A stretch of DNA of 64,000 nt from the NCBI RefSeq assembly GCF_019059575.1, contig NW_024882206.1, forward strand, positions 75,001 through 139,000, in the 5' to 3' direction. The notes beneath the pieces are model-generated. The model was not told where the DNA came from and ran no database searches. It was given only the letters and a program-made list of their open reading frames with translations. Position numbers and translations under genes: made by a program. The DNA comes from Amphibalanus amphitrite. Its lineage: Eukaryota > Arthropoda > Thecostraca > Balanomorpha > Balanidae. Position 1 is the stretch's first letter; each line of letters opens with the position of its first letter. Shown here in pieces: positions 20,641-34,148 of this stretch.

Positions 20641-22863
20641 GGGGGGGTTAAATCATGATGCTGGTTGTGATAGGATTGTGAGCTATAGCTAAGTGTATTT
20701 GGAGAGAGTGAAATTGTGTCACTAGAGGTAGTGAAGGTTCAGGGATGTGAGACTGCCGAGTGTGGGACGAAGGTAATTGGTGACATCTTGGCAATGAGTT
20801 CATAACTGGGAAGTTATTGGTGATTCAATATCACTTATCACGATGGCTACCTAGTAGGTAAAAAAGATTGCTAATTGAATTGAGAAAGGAACGAGCAAGC
20901 GAAGGAAGGATAGAGGGAAAGAAAGCCGAGACAAGTGAAGCTAAATTTATGCTAACGTTATAATTATTCACAGAAAAATAGTATTTCGTTAGTGTATATG
21001 CCAGCGCCAAACGACTAGATATCTCAGCTCTTTCCAGTGAATGAGCCATTTTATTATGCCTTGGATTCTATAAATTTAAAATATCGTATAAGCGGCAACG
21101 TACTGGCGTGATAACGCATGAGGTATCTTACTGGGCTTTGTTGCTATACGCTGTTTCTTTGCCTTTCACAAAATACTGCTCAACCAATATACCGAGAAAA
21201 TATCAAACACAGAGAACTTCTGTCGAAAGGCCAATATACATTACTGCCATCCCCAGGGATGTGCTAGACAAGACACGCTATGATGTGACATTTATGAGAA
21301 AGACAGCAGAAAGAGATAATAAACTCCGGACCCGGTATCTGATTAGTGACGCAGATAACGGAGCTTTGTTGTCAGCTGCATATGACAGGGCAATTATTAT
21401 TACATAAGTTGTTTTACTAGCGGTATTCGAAATGATTGAGAATATGCCTGTGAGATGTGAGATTTCATTTTAGAAATACATATAAGTAGATATATTTACA
21501 AGCTATTGCCTTAACGACATGCAAAACATTTATGCTTATCAGATAGGAATAAGATATCTGTAATTTAATATGAATATAACTCATTAACTCTTCCCATCAT
21601 TAATGCCTCTAAGAGTAGAGACTAGAGAGAGAAGAAACAACCTGTAAGTTTCACCTCACAATTTACACCACGCATTGCTATGTCTAAATCTCAATCAACC
21701 ATTTTTCCAAATTCATCATAACTATCATCCCCGTCATTCCGTAACCTTTTACTTCTCTCCCTGGGTTGATCTCGCCACATGCTTCAGAAAGAATCCGACA
21801 TTTGCGTTTCACCTCCAGCATCCGCGATAAGCCTTCCATTCATATCCACGTGCACGCGGTATTACGTTCAGGGGTTCCTACAGTGGGTCGAACAGGAAAT
21901 TGTAAGACGAAGGGACGGGACTTCGCTGAAAGGATGGCCATAGATGTTGAAATGAATTTTGAATGGACAGAGACTAGTTAAACAGAGAAAATGTTATGTT
22001 TAACGTGGCTGCATTTATCTTTTATCCACGTATCCGTTGGCATCCCACTAAATTTAATTCTCTCATATAAACACAGTTCACAATAAAGGGAATCAAATAT
22101 GTCAAAAAAACTATATTTTCATCTCGCTCCATGGCCTATCTTCAACTTCTAAAAGATCAACGCATCCATTTCCTCTTCCGTGATTTAATGTTCCTCCTTT
22201 TCACGAGACTTCAAAGGGTTACCGGGAGATAAACAAACTTGACAGGATGCTGAAGAGCTGGTTCATATCAAACAGAGCGTATAAAGCCAGGTTCATGCTG
22301 CTCGTTTTAATTAAAGGCCACTTCATACTACATGAAGTGAGTCGAGGACCTTGGAACTTGGAAGTGGTTGCTACACTAACCGCTTCAGAGGTCAAGAGTC
22401 GCTACTACAAAAAAATGACCATGAAAGACCTTTTCAGTTACAGGCTATTGCGTCATTATATTTACTAGAGCCCATAACCGTAAATTAATTGGAAGCCGTC
22501 CCCATTCGCCCTAGGTATATCGTAAACTCAGTAAATGACCTATCCCTTGGCTACAAGCAAAATAAATGCACCAATCGATGTTTGATCGAACGATCTTTGA
22601 AACGGCGTGAATCACGTCTAATACTAGATGCCGGCAGCGCTCTTGCGTTGCCTTGGGCCAGAATTGGAGGAACGGTACTGAGGGCACACACCGGACCAAA
22701 CCACCGAAACCCAGACTGAGCTTGGACTGAGCGGACTGAGCTTGGACTCGCCAGGACTCGCTTGGACTGAACCTGAAACCAGCCGAAACATCCCAAAAAT
22801 GCTTGGAAGCACGTGAAATTTGTGTGGATATCTACCTACAGTACACGTAAGATATGAATTAAC
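20641..22863. other. GPCR intron, first part
   Basis: No gene was recognised. A run of GGACTGAGCTTGGACT-like short repeats lies at 22715-22772. Open frames up to about 100 codons (for example 21108-21407) have no recognisable domain. Confidence 0.5.
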
Positions 22864-23400
22864 TGCACGTGCATAGTTCATGTCTCAGGCACCCCAGTGC
22901 AGTCATTTTCATAACATCCTGTAGCGTGTGTCTAGTTCTATCAGTATACCGACTTTTGTGTCGCTAGATCGACGTTTCCCGGGATCAGAGGATCCCTCGT
23001 CAAAACCGTTATCCGCCCCCCGCACGCGCAGCTTGCACCCCTCTGATATTATTTCGCCGGAATGTCATGATCAAATGTATTCTTCTTATGACCTGCAAGT
23101 TTTGAACCAGTTAGAGCTGCCGTTTACCCTGCAGGTGTGGCAACGTACGAAGGGGTGCAATCGGCTTGCACGTGCATAGCTCATGCACCACAGGGTTTAG
23201 CTCAACCAAATGTGCACTATTTTGGAGGCCTTGCCTGGGACTACCATTGAACCGATTTTGAGGTCGATAGCTCAAGATTTCTTTGAGCCAGAGGACCTCA
23301 CGTCAAAACGGTTTTCCGCCCCCAGCACGTGCAGCCTGCACCCCTCGCAGACGGTGACCCCCCTGGAAACTGGTTCAAGGTGTTACCGATGTGTCCCGCC
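22864..23400. repeat. Diverged tandem duplication of about 305 bp
   Basis: GCACGTGCATAG starts at 22864 and again at 23169. About 100 bases later both copies share a GTCAAAACSGTT...CCGCCCCC...GCACGYGCAGC...GCACCCCTC block (about 23002-23044 and 23303-23346). The copies are well diverged. No coding potential was recognised. Confidence 0.55.
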
Positions 23401-24041
23401 AGTGTGGCTTTGCCCGTGGCCTCGGGTTGACCTGTAGCCTTGACAAAAAATTTCGTGTCACCGAAACTTTGAAGCGGAATAGCATGTGCCACGAAGCACC
23501 GAGCGAACCGAGGCCAGCACCAAAAGTTTACCTCGCCGGAGACGAATCAAACGGTCCCACTTTCGTCCCGATCGGTCCACCCATTTTGACTCCAGGTCCA
23601 AAAAAGCTTGGACAAACTCACTCACATACTCACATACTCACTCACTGACAAACAGGTTCAGCCGAACTTTTTTTCAGCGACCCACCAATGGGAATTTCCG
23701 GATGCAAAAGCATGCTATCGCATGCTTTTGATCCTCCAATTCTGGACAATATCTTAGACCGATAAGTTGAATTGCCCCTTTCTACAAAAGCTACATTTCA
23801 ATTGCTGATGCTGCATCGATCAATCCGTCCCTGACAGAGCCTTTAAAGTGAAGGATTTCTGATCAATGAGTCACGCGTTACCGAAAATAGAGCCGTTTGT
23901 CTAAAGTGGTGTTCATCTCGAGCAATCCCACACATCTGCTGAACTAGCCTGAGTTCATCAAATCGTTTTAGCGGCGTAAACCCGGCTTCAGTCGATAGCA
24001 TTTTGGTGGACGTGTTTCAAAGTGTAGGATAGTGTGCTTAA

Positions 24042-24678
24042 AGCTCAGACTACACTGTCAGCGTTTTTTTCGGTTTCTGCGTGATTTCGGTTTCCGCGTT
24101 TTTACGGTTTCTGCGTTTTTTCGTTCCGGGCGGCCGCCGAGTGGACGCTGTTGTTTATAGCATAGTGATGGATAAGTGATCGAATTAATTAATTATTCAT
24201 GTTAAATATTATTGTATTTTAACAAAATTATAATTGAATAATTGTTTTAAATATTTTACAACTAACCAAAATATATTTTCGATCATAATCATTTGTCAGC
24301 TTAGATACAATTTTCTGTATTATCATATTTGAAGTAGAATGAAGAGTTTTGAAGCATATCTTGTCTTCTTTAATCATGAATTACACCATTTACATCATTT
24401 ACTTTTGAAACTGTTCCATCGTCACAATATTATCAGCAACAATCACTTCTAATCATTCATCACTAAAACGAAATCCCGCAGAAACCGAGAAAAAGTTCAC
24501 AGCTCTGAACTTTTTTCGGTTCCGACTCGTCGGTTTTTGCGGGTTTTCGTCCCACGGGACGCCAGACTGGCAGTGTAGCTTGCGCAATGCATTCGCTATG
24601 AGGCGAACTTGACGACGCGAACCGAAATCCTGCAGAAACCGAAAAAACGTCGGAATTCATGCTAGTGTAGCTTAGGCT
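24042..24678. mobile_element. PIF/Harbinger-like MITE (CGGTTTCTGCG subterminal repeats)
   Basis: Flanking TAA occurs at 24039-24041 and 24679-24681. The ends AGCTCAGACTACAC and GTGTAGCTTAGGCT are imperfect inverted repeats. TTTTTTCGGTTTCTGCG near the left end recurs inverted near the right end (24483-24496, 24630-24648). No transposase is visible. Confidence 0.6.
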
Positions 24679-24681
24679 TAA

Positions 24682-26094
24682 CACTAATATAGTGATATCT
24701 GGTACTGCGATGCTGCTAATTATGTACACCATGGTTGTAATTAAACTGAGGTTATTGCGATTTGATATTCCAAACTTGCTCGGTAGAGTACCGTTCATTA
24801 TGAAATTTCCCAAAGTACAGATTAATTGTTGAAATTTTAATTCTCTCATCATGTAAATGTAATCAACTGGAAGTGGCTTTTGCTGTTTCTGTGTTTCTGT
24901 TTGCAAAATGCATGACTTTCTGGAGTGGGCCGGCAGCTCGAGCCGAATAAATTTAATCTCCTGCCAAATAACCTGGAATAAAATCTCATTTCCGTGTTCT
25001 GTAAAAGTGCTGTTCGCAACAAGCATATGGGGATGCAATCTGGAAACCCAATCGTGCATTATCATATTTCTAGAAGGAAAATAATCGTTATGATCTATAT
25101 TACGCAGAATTTGGTAGTGATGAAAATCATTATAAGAGTTGGTGATCTCAATGCTAGTCAGAATTGTTTTGGATAATGACACTATTTAGCATTTAATTAG
25201 CAAAACACAATCTTGCATAGGAGTATGCAAAAAAACTGCAATACACAGCTCGGCCCCCCTCAGAGCTGCAACTCCTAAATTTGTATCAAGTTCTCAAAAT
25301 TTATCCGGTCACACAAAGCGAAAACTGATTTTTACGAACTTCTGCCTACCAATAATCCTTGGAATTGTAATCCTTATTATTGCCGGCTCATATACTCATT
25401 CATTAACAATCCCGTCCTTTTGTGGAATACTGGAATACTGGAATATCGGTATGATTTGGTTTGGAACTTGTAAATATTAAATTTCGTCTCATCACCGAAG
25501 CACAGCCGCCGAGGTTCGGTAATCAAATTTCGCTGACGCCTCATCCATATGCATTATGGCATATGCATCCAATGTTTGCATTGCTGACGTCACTAATCCA
25601 TATTTCTGACGTCACGAATTCAAAATGCGGAGCTGATATTGCAGGAAACGAAAAACATGTCAGGGCGAAGTGGCACGAGTTATAGTTAGATTGAGGAGAG
25701 CTAATTTCTAAAGCTTTTTTTCTTTTCCTGGAAGGTTATTCAATTGAAACTTTGCGAAAACATGAAAAACAAACGGTTTATTTTCAGGCATGAAAGAAAG
25801 ACAAGAAATACTATGGAAGGACAGACAGTTCACGATGAAGATAGCAGCATTTTCTTTTAAGTTGGAAGAAATGTCAGTGTTAAAAGTAGCATGTAAGAAA
25901 ATCGTAAGGCAACGTTGAGTATCTTATGTACCGTGTTCCGTAATATCGATCTTAGTTTAATATTTACCTTTTAACCCGAATTTCCTAGAATTACATATCA
26001 CTTAAACATAAATCTCGCCCCTAACCAGCCTCTTTGCCCCCTTCCCCACCATCCCCTCCCACCCCCACCCCAGACCCAGTGACCTTGACCTGAC
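24682..26094. other. GPCR intron, part next to exon 1
   Basis: No gene was recognised. A 239-codon minus-strand frame at 24463-25182 overlaps the end of the MITE and shows no domain, so I treat it as chance. Confidence 0.45.
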
Positions 26095-26226
26095 CTTGAC
26101 TAGATCGGCAGTACTGAAGTCCAGCGGATCATACTTCTGTGGGTACGAAAAGTTGGCGAACTCAAACCCTCCAAACATGTTTGTAGTTTCATTCGCGCAC
26201 ATGTCTTCGGGGGATGCGGATTCCAT
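26095..26226 (-). CDS. GPCR exon 1: extracellular N-terminus
   Basis: The ATG at 26226 in context AGCCATGG opens 44 residues that end at AAG followed by GTCAGG (26094-26089), a usable though not ideal donor. The peptide is acidic, lacks a signal peptide and has two N-glycosylation sequons (N12-E-T, N25-F-S), as expected for a short GPCR ectodomain. Its phase-0 end joins the exon at 20400 to give a natural lead into TM1. The intron would be about 5.7 kb. The pairing is inference; the exon alone is too short to identify. Confidence 0.6.
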
Positions 26227-26235
26227 GGCTGATGA

Positions 26236-26410
26236 CACGTGGTGACTTCCAACACGTGGTGGTACGTGGCACTGTTCACACGTGTTAGTGCTCACACGTG
26301 GAGATCTTGGGGCGATGTTCACAAGAGATGTGTTGTTACGCGCGGCATGTCCTGCTCTTGGCGTGTTCACACGTGCGGGCAACTTTCGCACGTGGTATCG
26401 TTCACACGTG
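26236..26410 (-). promoter_or_regulatory. Cluster of seven CACGTG E-boxes upstream of the GPCR start
   Basis: Perfect CACGTG occurs at 26236, 26253, 26279, 26295, 26370, 26389 and 26405, plus TACGTG at 26263, often as TTCACACGTG and spaced about 16-19 bases. This lies immediately 5' of the proposed receptor ATG. CACGTG is the site of bHLH factors such as CLOCK/CYCLE, Max or USF. A role in the receptor's expression is inferred from position. Confidence 0.6.
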
Positions 26411-27808
<1,398 letters not shown>

Positions 27809-28587
27809 GGGCCTCGTTTCATAAAAGGAATTACTTACGGCGTTCCGTTAATTATGCCAGATTTGGCGTATTTGATGCCAATTCGGTTCCACAAAGCCGA
27901 AGACCGGAGTAATTCACGCCATCGAAATTACGGAGCATCGTTTACGGCAAATGCTCGATTCGGGACCAATTGATGCCATTTGGGTTTCATAAAACGACGT
28001 AATTAACGCCAAATATTTTATCAAGTTCTTGATATCAGTGGTGTAAACTACGCACAAAAATGTTGCGTGAATTTGAATTAATGTTAAGATTCGAAGCTAA
28101 TTTTATCTTTTTTTATAATGTTGAGCCCGGTGATGAAGAAAGAACAGCCAAAATGAGAAAAAGAAACTGCAAATCTTCTGTACGAGTCGCTTTTTGTGGC
28201 CCCTGTCGGAGTTTTGTTTATTCGCCGCGCCGCGCCACTTTCGTAGTTAGGCACCTCCGCTTAGCTGCAGCTTTCTGCTGTTTTCAATAAATTGATTTAA
28301 TAAAGGATGGTCAGCAAAATCGATTTTGTTTTTTATAAATAATTTTTACGATTTAAATTCAGCGTAATTGTTTTATAATTTCTTGTAAAAAAATAAGTGT
28401 TGACATGAACTTGTAATTTGTAGGACGCTTGATGAATTACGGTAACTACGCAAATGTGCTTAGTTACGGAGGTGTAAACAATTCCAGTTGTGGCTTTGTG
28501 AAACGGCTTCGTTTGCGCTCCGTAGTTTGAAAGGGTGTGAATTACGGAAAGGTGTAAGTTACGGCAGAGCTTTATGAAACGAGGCCC
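27809..28587. mobile_element. MITE with GGGCCTCGTTTCATAAA termini
   Basis: GGGCCTCGTTTCATAAA at 27809 is perfectly inverted at 28571-28587. Subterminal AATTACGG/GGCGTTAAT-type motifs occur at both ends. Length is 779 bp with no transposase. The flanks read CTGG on both sides, so the exact edge is ambiguous by a base. The superfamily is uncertain. Confidence 0.7.
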
Positions 28588-29803
28588 TGGTCAAAATCCT
28601 TTGAAAAAAACACAGGCTGGAGTTGAGAGAAGCTGTACGTCACGGGTGGCTGCTTTAACAATTCAATATAAATACCTTGACTTTTACAATCATCAGGCTG
28701 AGTAAACACGTTCATTCAGTGTGATATAAATGTTTCTTTGAAAACCAAGACTAACAAAATAAAGATCAAATCGTGAAAAATGGTTTGACCGTGTCAATAA
28801 CAAGAAAGCATTGCCATTATCTGAAAAATGAACTTGTTTTCTTCTTTCAACAGCGTCAGCAAGGAACAATATAAACGAACTCGGTATAAAGGACGAGTTT
28901 GCTGTTTGTGGTAAAATGTTGAAGGTAAGCCAAATCCGTGCGAAACAGGCGATCTTTAGGACTAAGTTCACCACTGTCAATCAAATAAGAAAAAAAAAAA
29001 CGAACTGAGCGGGGCGACGGGCGGCCTGCTTTTAGACTGAATAAAAGCGTTCAGTAAACATTGAAGCATTGTCGTGTTCACTTTTTTGGAACAGGGCTGT
29101 GATCCAGATTTCAAATCGTACCTAATATGCTTCAGAGTTCAGTCGCAGAATCAAGGAGCAATGGCACAGCCAAGCAGACGGGAGCGATGGGTGCGACATC
29201 TAGAACAGCCTCAGTGGCGACACCTAGCACAGTTCCCAAGCGCTGCTAGCGAGCACGATGTAAAGATTCATTCAGGGTTCCGTTATGTGATGCCTTCCAA
29301 GTTCCAACCAAATTAAACCGGTAAGGAAGGAGATATCCTCCGTCACCTTATCATATTATCCTGATGCTCATCTTGGATCGCATTTGCCCGCTCTGACGGT
29401 CACACAGCCCCCATCAGTCATCAGCAGGGGCGGAGTTTCCTACGGTCTATAGGTTCAGTGGGTGGAGAAACTGTCACATCCAATATCACTCTGCCACACC
29501 AACTTACCATGTAGCCCCACCAATAACCGTTGTGTCCTGTTAACTTGAACTCATTGGCAGGAATTTGTATCCTTGCAAATCAATTGAGGAGCTTTGGAAT
29601 GTCTGTTTAATGCCAAAGATTATCTTTGCAATGATAGAAGTAGCTTCAGTCTGGCAATTCATTTCACTTGACAATCGGGCATTGTTATTTTGGTGACTAT
29701 ATACCCCACTAACTTCCCCAGAAAAGCTCCTCCCATCAGAGGGATGGGTGGGGGCTGCCCGACAAATATTTCCCCGTCAGGGTTACCACGCCGGGGCGGG
29801 CCG
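28588..29803. other. Non-coding stretch
   Basis: No gene was recognised. An AGGGGCGGAG motif near 29427 resembles a hAT end, but no partner was found. Confidence 0.45.
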
Positions 29804-30000
29804 ACTGAGGCCAGTTTTACCAACAGAAAAATAGCCGCCTGCCGGAATTTTTTGACAAAAGACCGCTTCACATACAGAGCGTAAATGCGCTGGGCACGTA
29901 AGCGGATAGGGCTTTACCGTTTACGCTCCGTATGTGAAATGGACTTTAGACAAAAAATTCCGGCCGGCGGCTATTTTTCTGTTGGTAAAACTGGCCTCAG
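29804..30000. repeat. Inverted repeat, about 83-bp arms
   Basis: CTGAGGCCAGTTTTACCAAC begins the left arm (29804-29887), which pairs with the right arm (29918-30000) over a loop of about 30 bases. Small differences show it is not brand new. It resembles a foldback MITE. No duplication was identified. Confidence 0.7.
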
Positions 30001-30794
30001 GTCTAGTAAGCCAACTCTGTGATCGTTTGGGCGGCTTAGCGGTCTGACCCAGCGGCACAACCCATTTCCGGTGGGATGGGATCAAGTTTTTGATCCCTTT
30101 CTTCCATACTGAGCACAACCCAAATCCATGATCGACTCGTCTCAATGTTTCTTCGTGATCTTTCCAATCCAGCCCCTCCCTCGGCCTGAAATGATCTTGA
30201 TTGACGGAAAGTGTCCAGTGCAATAATCTATCGATCCATTATCCTAATCGATACATTAGTGGCTAGTGCCCTAATTGCTCCTCTTTGTTCACAAACTTGT
30301 TTTCTGCTCTCTGAACACTATCATGCTGAAGACAAGAATGTTAGCGTAAAACATTTCAAGCGTTTTTGTCACCAGCGAAAAGTTGTGGTAAGATTCATTT
30401 CTTGCCATGAATCACTGTGTTAATTTCCACACAAAAAAAAAACTCGCGATCACGTGCTTTATCAGCTCACATGTACTCGAACAGGACACAGCTCTGACAT
30501 GGAAAGGCCCCCCCCCCTCGACTGGCGGGGCGGGGGTGGGGGCCGGATCTATCTGTCATGAAGCCGACCCCCCTTCCCCTCCCCAAGAGCACGTGGTCAG
30601 TTGACCTTTCACCCCACTAGGGGAGGGGGGAGGGGCGCTGACCATAGGTGGACGGGCGGTCGGCACGGCAGCTGACGCAACAAAGTTTCAACGCTGGCTA
30701 AGGTGTGTCTAGTTAGCATCTTTATACATTGGTGGGTCGCTGAAAAAAAAAGTTCGGCTGAGTCTGTTTGACAGTATGTCTGTTTGTCAGTGCT
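30001..30794. other. Non-coding stretch
   Basis: A segment at 30727-30780, around GGGTCGCTGAAAAAAAAAG and TTCGGCTGA, is the reverse complement of 23650-23690, so it belongs to a dispersed repeat. Nothing else was recognised. Confidence 0.45.
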
Positions 30795-30898
30795 CGGGGT
30801 TACATGAGCAAAGTTAATACGCATTACAAACGGACTACAATGGTGAGCGAATAGGAAAATCCGTTCCTGATACGCATTTACTTGCTCATGTAACCCCG
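30795..30898. mobile_element. 104-bp palindromic-end MITE
   Basis: CGGGGTTACATGAGCA (30795-30810) and TGCTCATGTAACCCCG (30883-30898) are perfect inverted repeats. The interior matches 33-126 in reverse complement, confirming a dispersed family. Confidence 0.8.
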
Positions 30899-31889
30899 GT
30901 ACCTAAGTGTAATAAAGCTGGTGTCAAAACAACGTTTTATACATTAGCATCTTTGCAGTTCTATAAATGAATCCAAGATCGTCTGTTCTTAACATGATCG
31001 AAACGCGGATTGCGCGATTAAATCCTGGAAGCTGTTTCCCTCAAACAGGTGTGGTGTACGACTAAACCACTTGGTTAAGAGCTACCTATTTTTACGTTGT
31101 TACTGGTGAGGGGGGGGGGCGGTTCGGCACCACGGGTGGGTTTTCTGCTCTCTACGAAAAAACCCTTGAGGTAGCCTTCTAAATTTGGTGACTTTCTGAT
31201 GTCTTCATTGGCAACATTGTGCAAAAATTTTGAGTTTTGAGCTTGCTCAGAGGCGTCTCCAGGACGCTGTCTTGGGAGGGGTTTTCGCCCAGCTTTGACT
31301 TTTTCGACGTTTACCGCTTATAATGCGCTGATATTTGCGCCGTCTTCTAGATATTCGCAAAGAAAGCTAAGGGCTGATGAGGACGCCACCACCTCCCCCC
31401 CCCCCCCCTCCCAAAAAACGCTTCCTTAAAATGGCGAGGGCTAGCCCCTCTTACGCATCCGATGCGAATTCAGTTTAGCGCCAACTCATCTCATCTCACG
31501 ACCAACTATACCGGACACTGCTGTCAGTGTGATTGACCACAGTCATTGCTGACCCCCCTAAGCACGATTTAACTGCACAAGTGACGTCACTAGGGGGTTT
31601 GGGAATGTCAGAGGTGACTGTGTGTTCTGTTCGTCGCTGTAAGGCTAAGCAGAGCATGATGTTCGTTGACCAAGGAAGATTTTTGGAGAACTTATCTTTT
31701 AGCGTCGCGATGCCAACCTCGAGGGCATCGCTCAAGGTCAAGTAGCAGTCAAGTTTTTCTTCTGGTGGGAGGGAACAAAAGTGCTTATGACTAACTTCTT
31801 GAACTGGAAAAAAGTGCTTGCTTACGTGTTTACTGCTTACACAAATAGACAATGGCAATCAACTAAGTTTTATCATGACTGATGACAGT
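30899..31889. other. Non-coding stretch
   Basis: G and C tracts occur at 31111 and 31396. CAGAGGCGTCTCCAG near 31247 resembles a transposon end and recurs near 40865, but no partner ends were found. No gene was recognised. Confidence 0.45.
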
Positions 31890-33550
31890 CTCATTGAAAG
31901 CGGCTCACAGCACAGTAAGCCAGAAGCAATGGGTCATTGTGACTTACAAATGCTCACTGCAAGCTCACAAGGGCTCAAAATGGCTCACAGGAGCTCACAT
32001 AGGCTTACAGCGCTATTGATCGCGACTCAAAGAACTGCATAGGTAATACAGAATCATAATACATGAAAATATAGCACTGGTTCCTTACGACATTCAGTGA
32101 CCAGGCCACGATCGACATAGACTCAGAGACTATGTAGACTCAGAGACTATGTAGACTCAGAGACAATTAGAGGCTCATAAAGTCTCAGAGAGCCATGAGT
32201 CACACTCACATCTCAGCCGCTGAACAGCGCCTAGCGTCTGGCTCACACCAACTTACAAGGGGCCTGACAACAGTGGTGGCGGTCGGAGCACCTTCAATTA
32301 AGGGGTGGGGGGCAATGCCGACTTTTGGTCCCATTCTTTCCATGCAACGCCCATAGGGCTAATGTTAAAATGGAAATATCAAAGGGGGGCACGGTGCCCC
32401 GGTGCCCCCTCAGCCGTTCCGCCGCCTATGGCTAACAAAGGCTCGCATCGTCCCACAAAGACTCACAGTCCCATGAGTATTGAGTTGAGGTGCACAGAAG
32501 CTCGCCCACTTACAACATGGCTCACCTGGACTCATAATGCTCATAAAGGCTCATGGACTCACATGGACTCAAAAACCGACAAAAAATAACCCAAAAAGAC
32601 ACAACACAGTACGCACCGGTTCTTGGCTCACTGCTCACACAGGCTCATAGCTGCCGACATCGGCTTACATAATCTCATAGTAGCTCACAGATTCCAATAT
32701 CGGCTTACATAACTCAATATAGACCCACAGCTCCCCACAGGGCAGAGTGGTTCATAGTGATTCACAGTGACTCAGATTGGCTCACTAAAGTTCACAGCAG
32801 CCCACGCTGGCTAAATGTGACAGCAACTGGTCACATATTCCAATCAGGGCACTAAAGAGTCATTCCAAAAGCTAGTCCCCAACTGCTCCACCGGCTCATA
32901 ACTAATTAACAACCGTCACAATGCTAATTAACAACAATACATAGCTGACCAGCACCAGCATTAACAACCAACATTAACCAACTAACCAGACTTTGACACT
33001 AAAACAGAGGTCAGAGGGATGCGGCGGCTCTCGGCGAGTCACAGCACCATGCGCTGCGACTCACAGCGACTCACGTATAGGCTAACAGCGACTCAAAGCG
33101 TCAGGAGTGTCGGCTCACAGAGGGTTGAATTTATAATGACTCACACACTCACCGACAACTGCTCACACTGGCTTACAAGGACTCACACATTGCTCACACT
33201 GGCTTGCAAGGACTCACACACTACTCACAACTGCTCACACATTGCTCACACTGCTCACAACTGATCACACATTGCTCATACTGCTCACAACTGCTCAAAC
33301 ACTGCTCACACGCTGCTCACAACTGCTCACACTAGCTTACAAGGACTCACACACTGCTCACAACTGCTCACACTGGCTTACAAGGACACATATAGACCAG
33401 TAGCGAACCACACCGGCTCGTCTCACATTGGCATGTAAATAGGCTCGCATAGGGTAGCTCACGGTATCCCACGGTATCTCACGGTAACCCTCAGAATGGC
33501 CCACAGTGTCTCGTGTAGCATCACAGCGACTCATATAGCTTCACAGTTGT
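31890..33550. repeat. Irregular CTCACA-type repeat array
   Basis: Over roughly 1.7 kb the motifs GGCTCACA, GACTCACA, GCTCACAC and GGCTTACAAGGACTCACA recur dozens of times at irregular 8-20 base spacing, with no fixed unit. The densest part is 33120-33400. An open frame through it (33019-33264) is only a by-product. Confidence 0.85.
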
Positions 33551-34075
33551 TCACATAAGCCATCGCCGGATTATCAGCGGCTCAAACAAAATTAAACCGT
33601 ATCCTGTAGACTTCCACATCGGCTCATATAGAATACAGTCATAGAGTCATAGAGTGTAGTCAGTCTTAGAGTCAGCGATAGAGTCAGAGTAGTCATCACA
33701 GAGCCGCCGCGCCATGAGCGGTGGTCCGACGACCAAATGCCATCCTCCAACCTTCAACCGAACGTCAGTGACGCCAGCTCAGCGTGCCGTGGGTGGAGAC
33801 GGGCTGACCGTTGGCCCGGACCTCATTCGGGCAACGGGGGCAGGTGGGTGAGGGGAAGGGGGAGGGGTAGCGCTGTGTCAGTCATGGCAGTTGGGGCGCC
33901 AGGAGGGGGTAGCTGGGGGGAGGGGTAGCCAAGCGTCAGCCATGGTCGCGTCCGGGGAGGGGTAGGAGGTTAACGCGTCATGACAGGCATGACCGCAGGA
34001 CACTGGGCGGAGAAATGTGGCAGTTGTACGTCAGCGGTTCACCTGACAGACCACCCCGCGTGGGTGACGGGCCTC
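33551..34075 (+). promoter_or_regulatory. Upstream region of the cement-like gene
   Basis: This GC-rich stretch has repeated GGGGAGGGGTAG-type blocks (33845-33965) and GTCATGG/GTCAGCCATGG motifs. It ends at the TATA box of the next gene. No other gene was recognised. Confidence 0.4.
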
Positions 34076-34108
34076 TATAAAACCTCCCGCCACGTTGACT
34101 CGTCGCAG
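34076..34108 (+). promoter_or_regulatory. TATA box and initiator of the cement-like gene
   Basis: TATAAAA at 34076-34082 is followed by GCAGTG, an arthropod-type initiator, with its A at 34107, about 31 bases downstream. This is the standard TATA-to-start spacing. The predicted 5' UTR is about 42 bases. Confidence 0.75.
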
Positions 34109-34148
34109 TGCGGCCCACCCCTCGGCTGACGCCCCGTCCGATCCCACC

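Noticed and set aside
20002..20658. 218-codon plus-strand frame
   Set aside because: Antisense to the GPCR exon and created by the 90-bp repeat, which preserves frame in both strands.
24463..25182. 239-codon minus-strand frame
   Set aside because: AT-rich, no domain, overlaps a MITE end; likely chance.
31890..33550. CRISPR-like array
   Set aside because: The repeats are short, degenerate and without a constant repeat-spacer structure; the DNA is eukaryotic.
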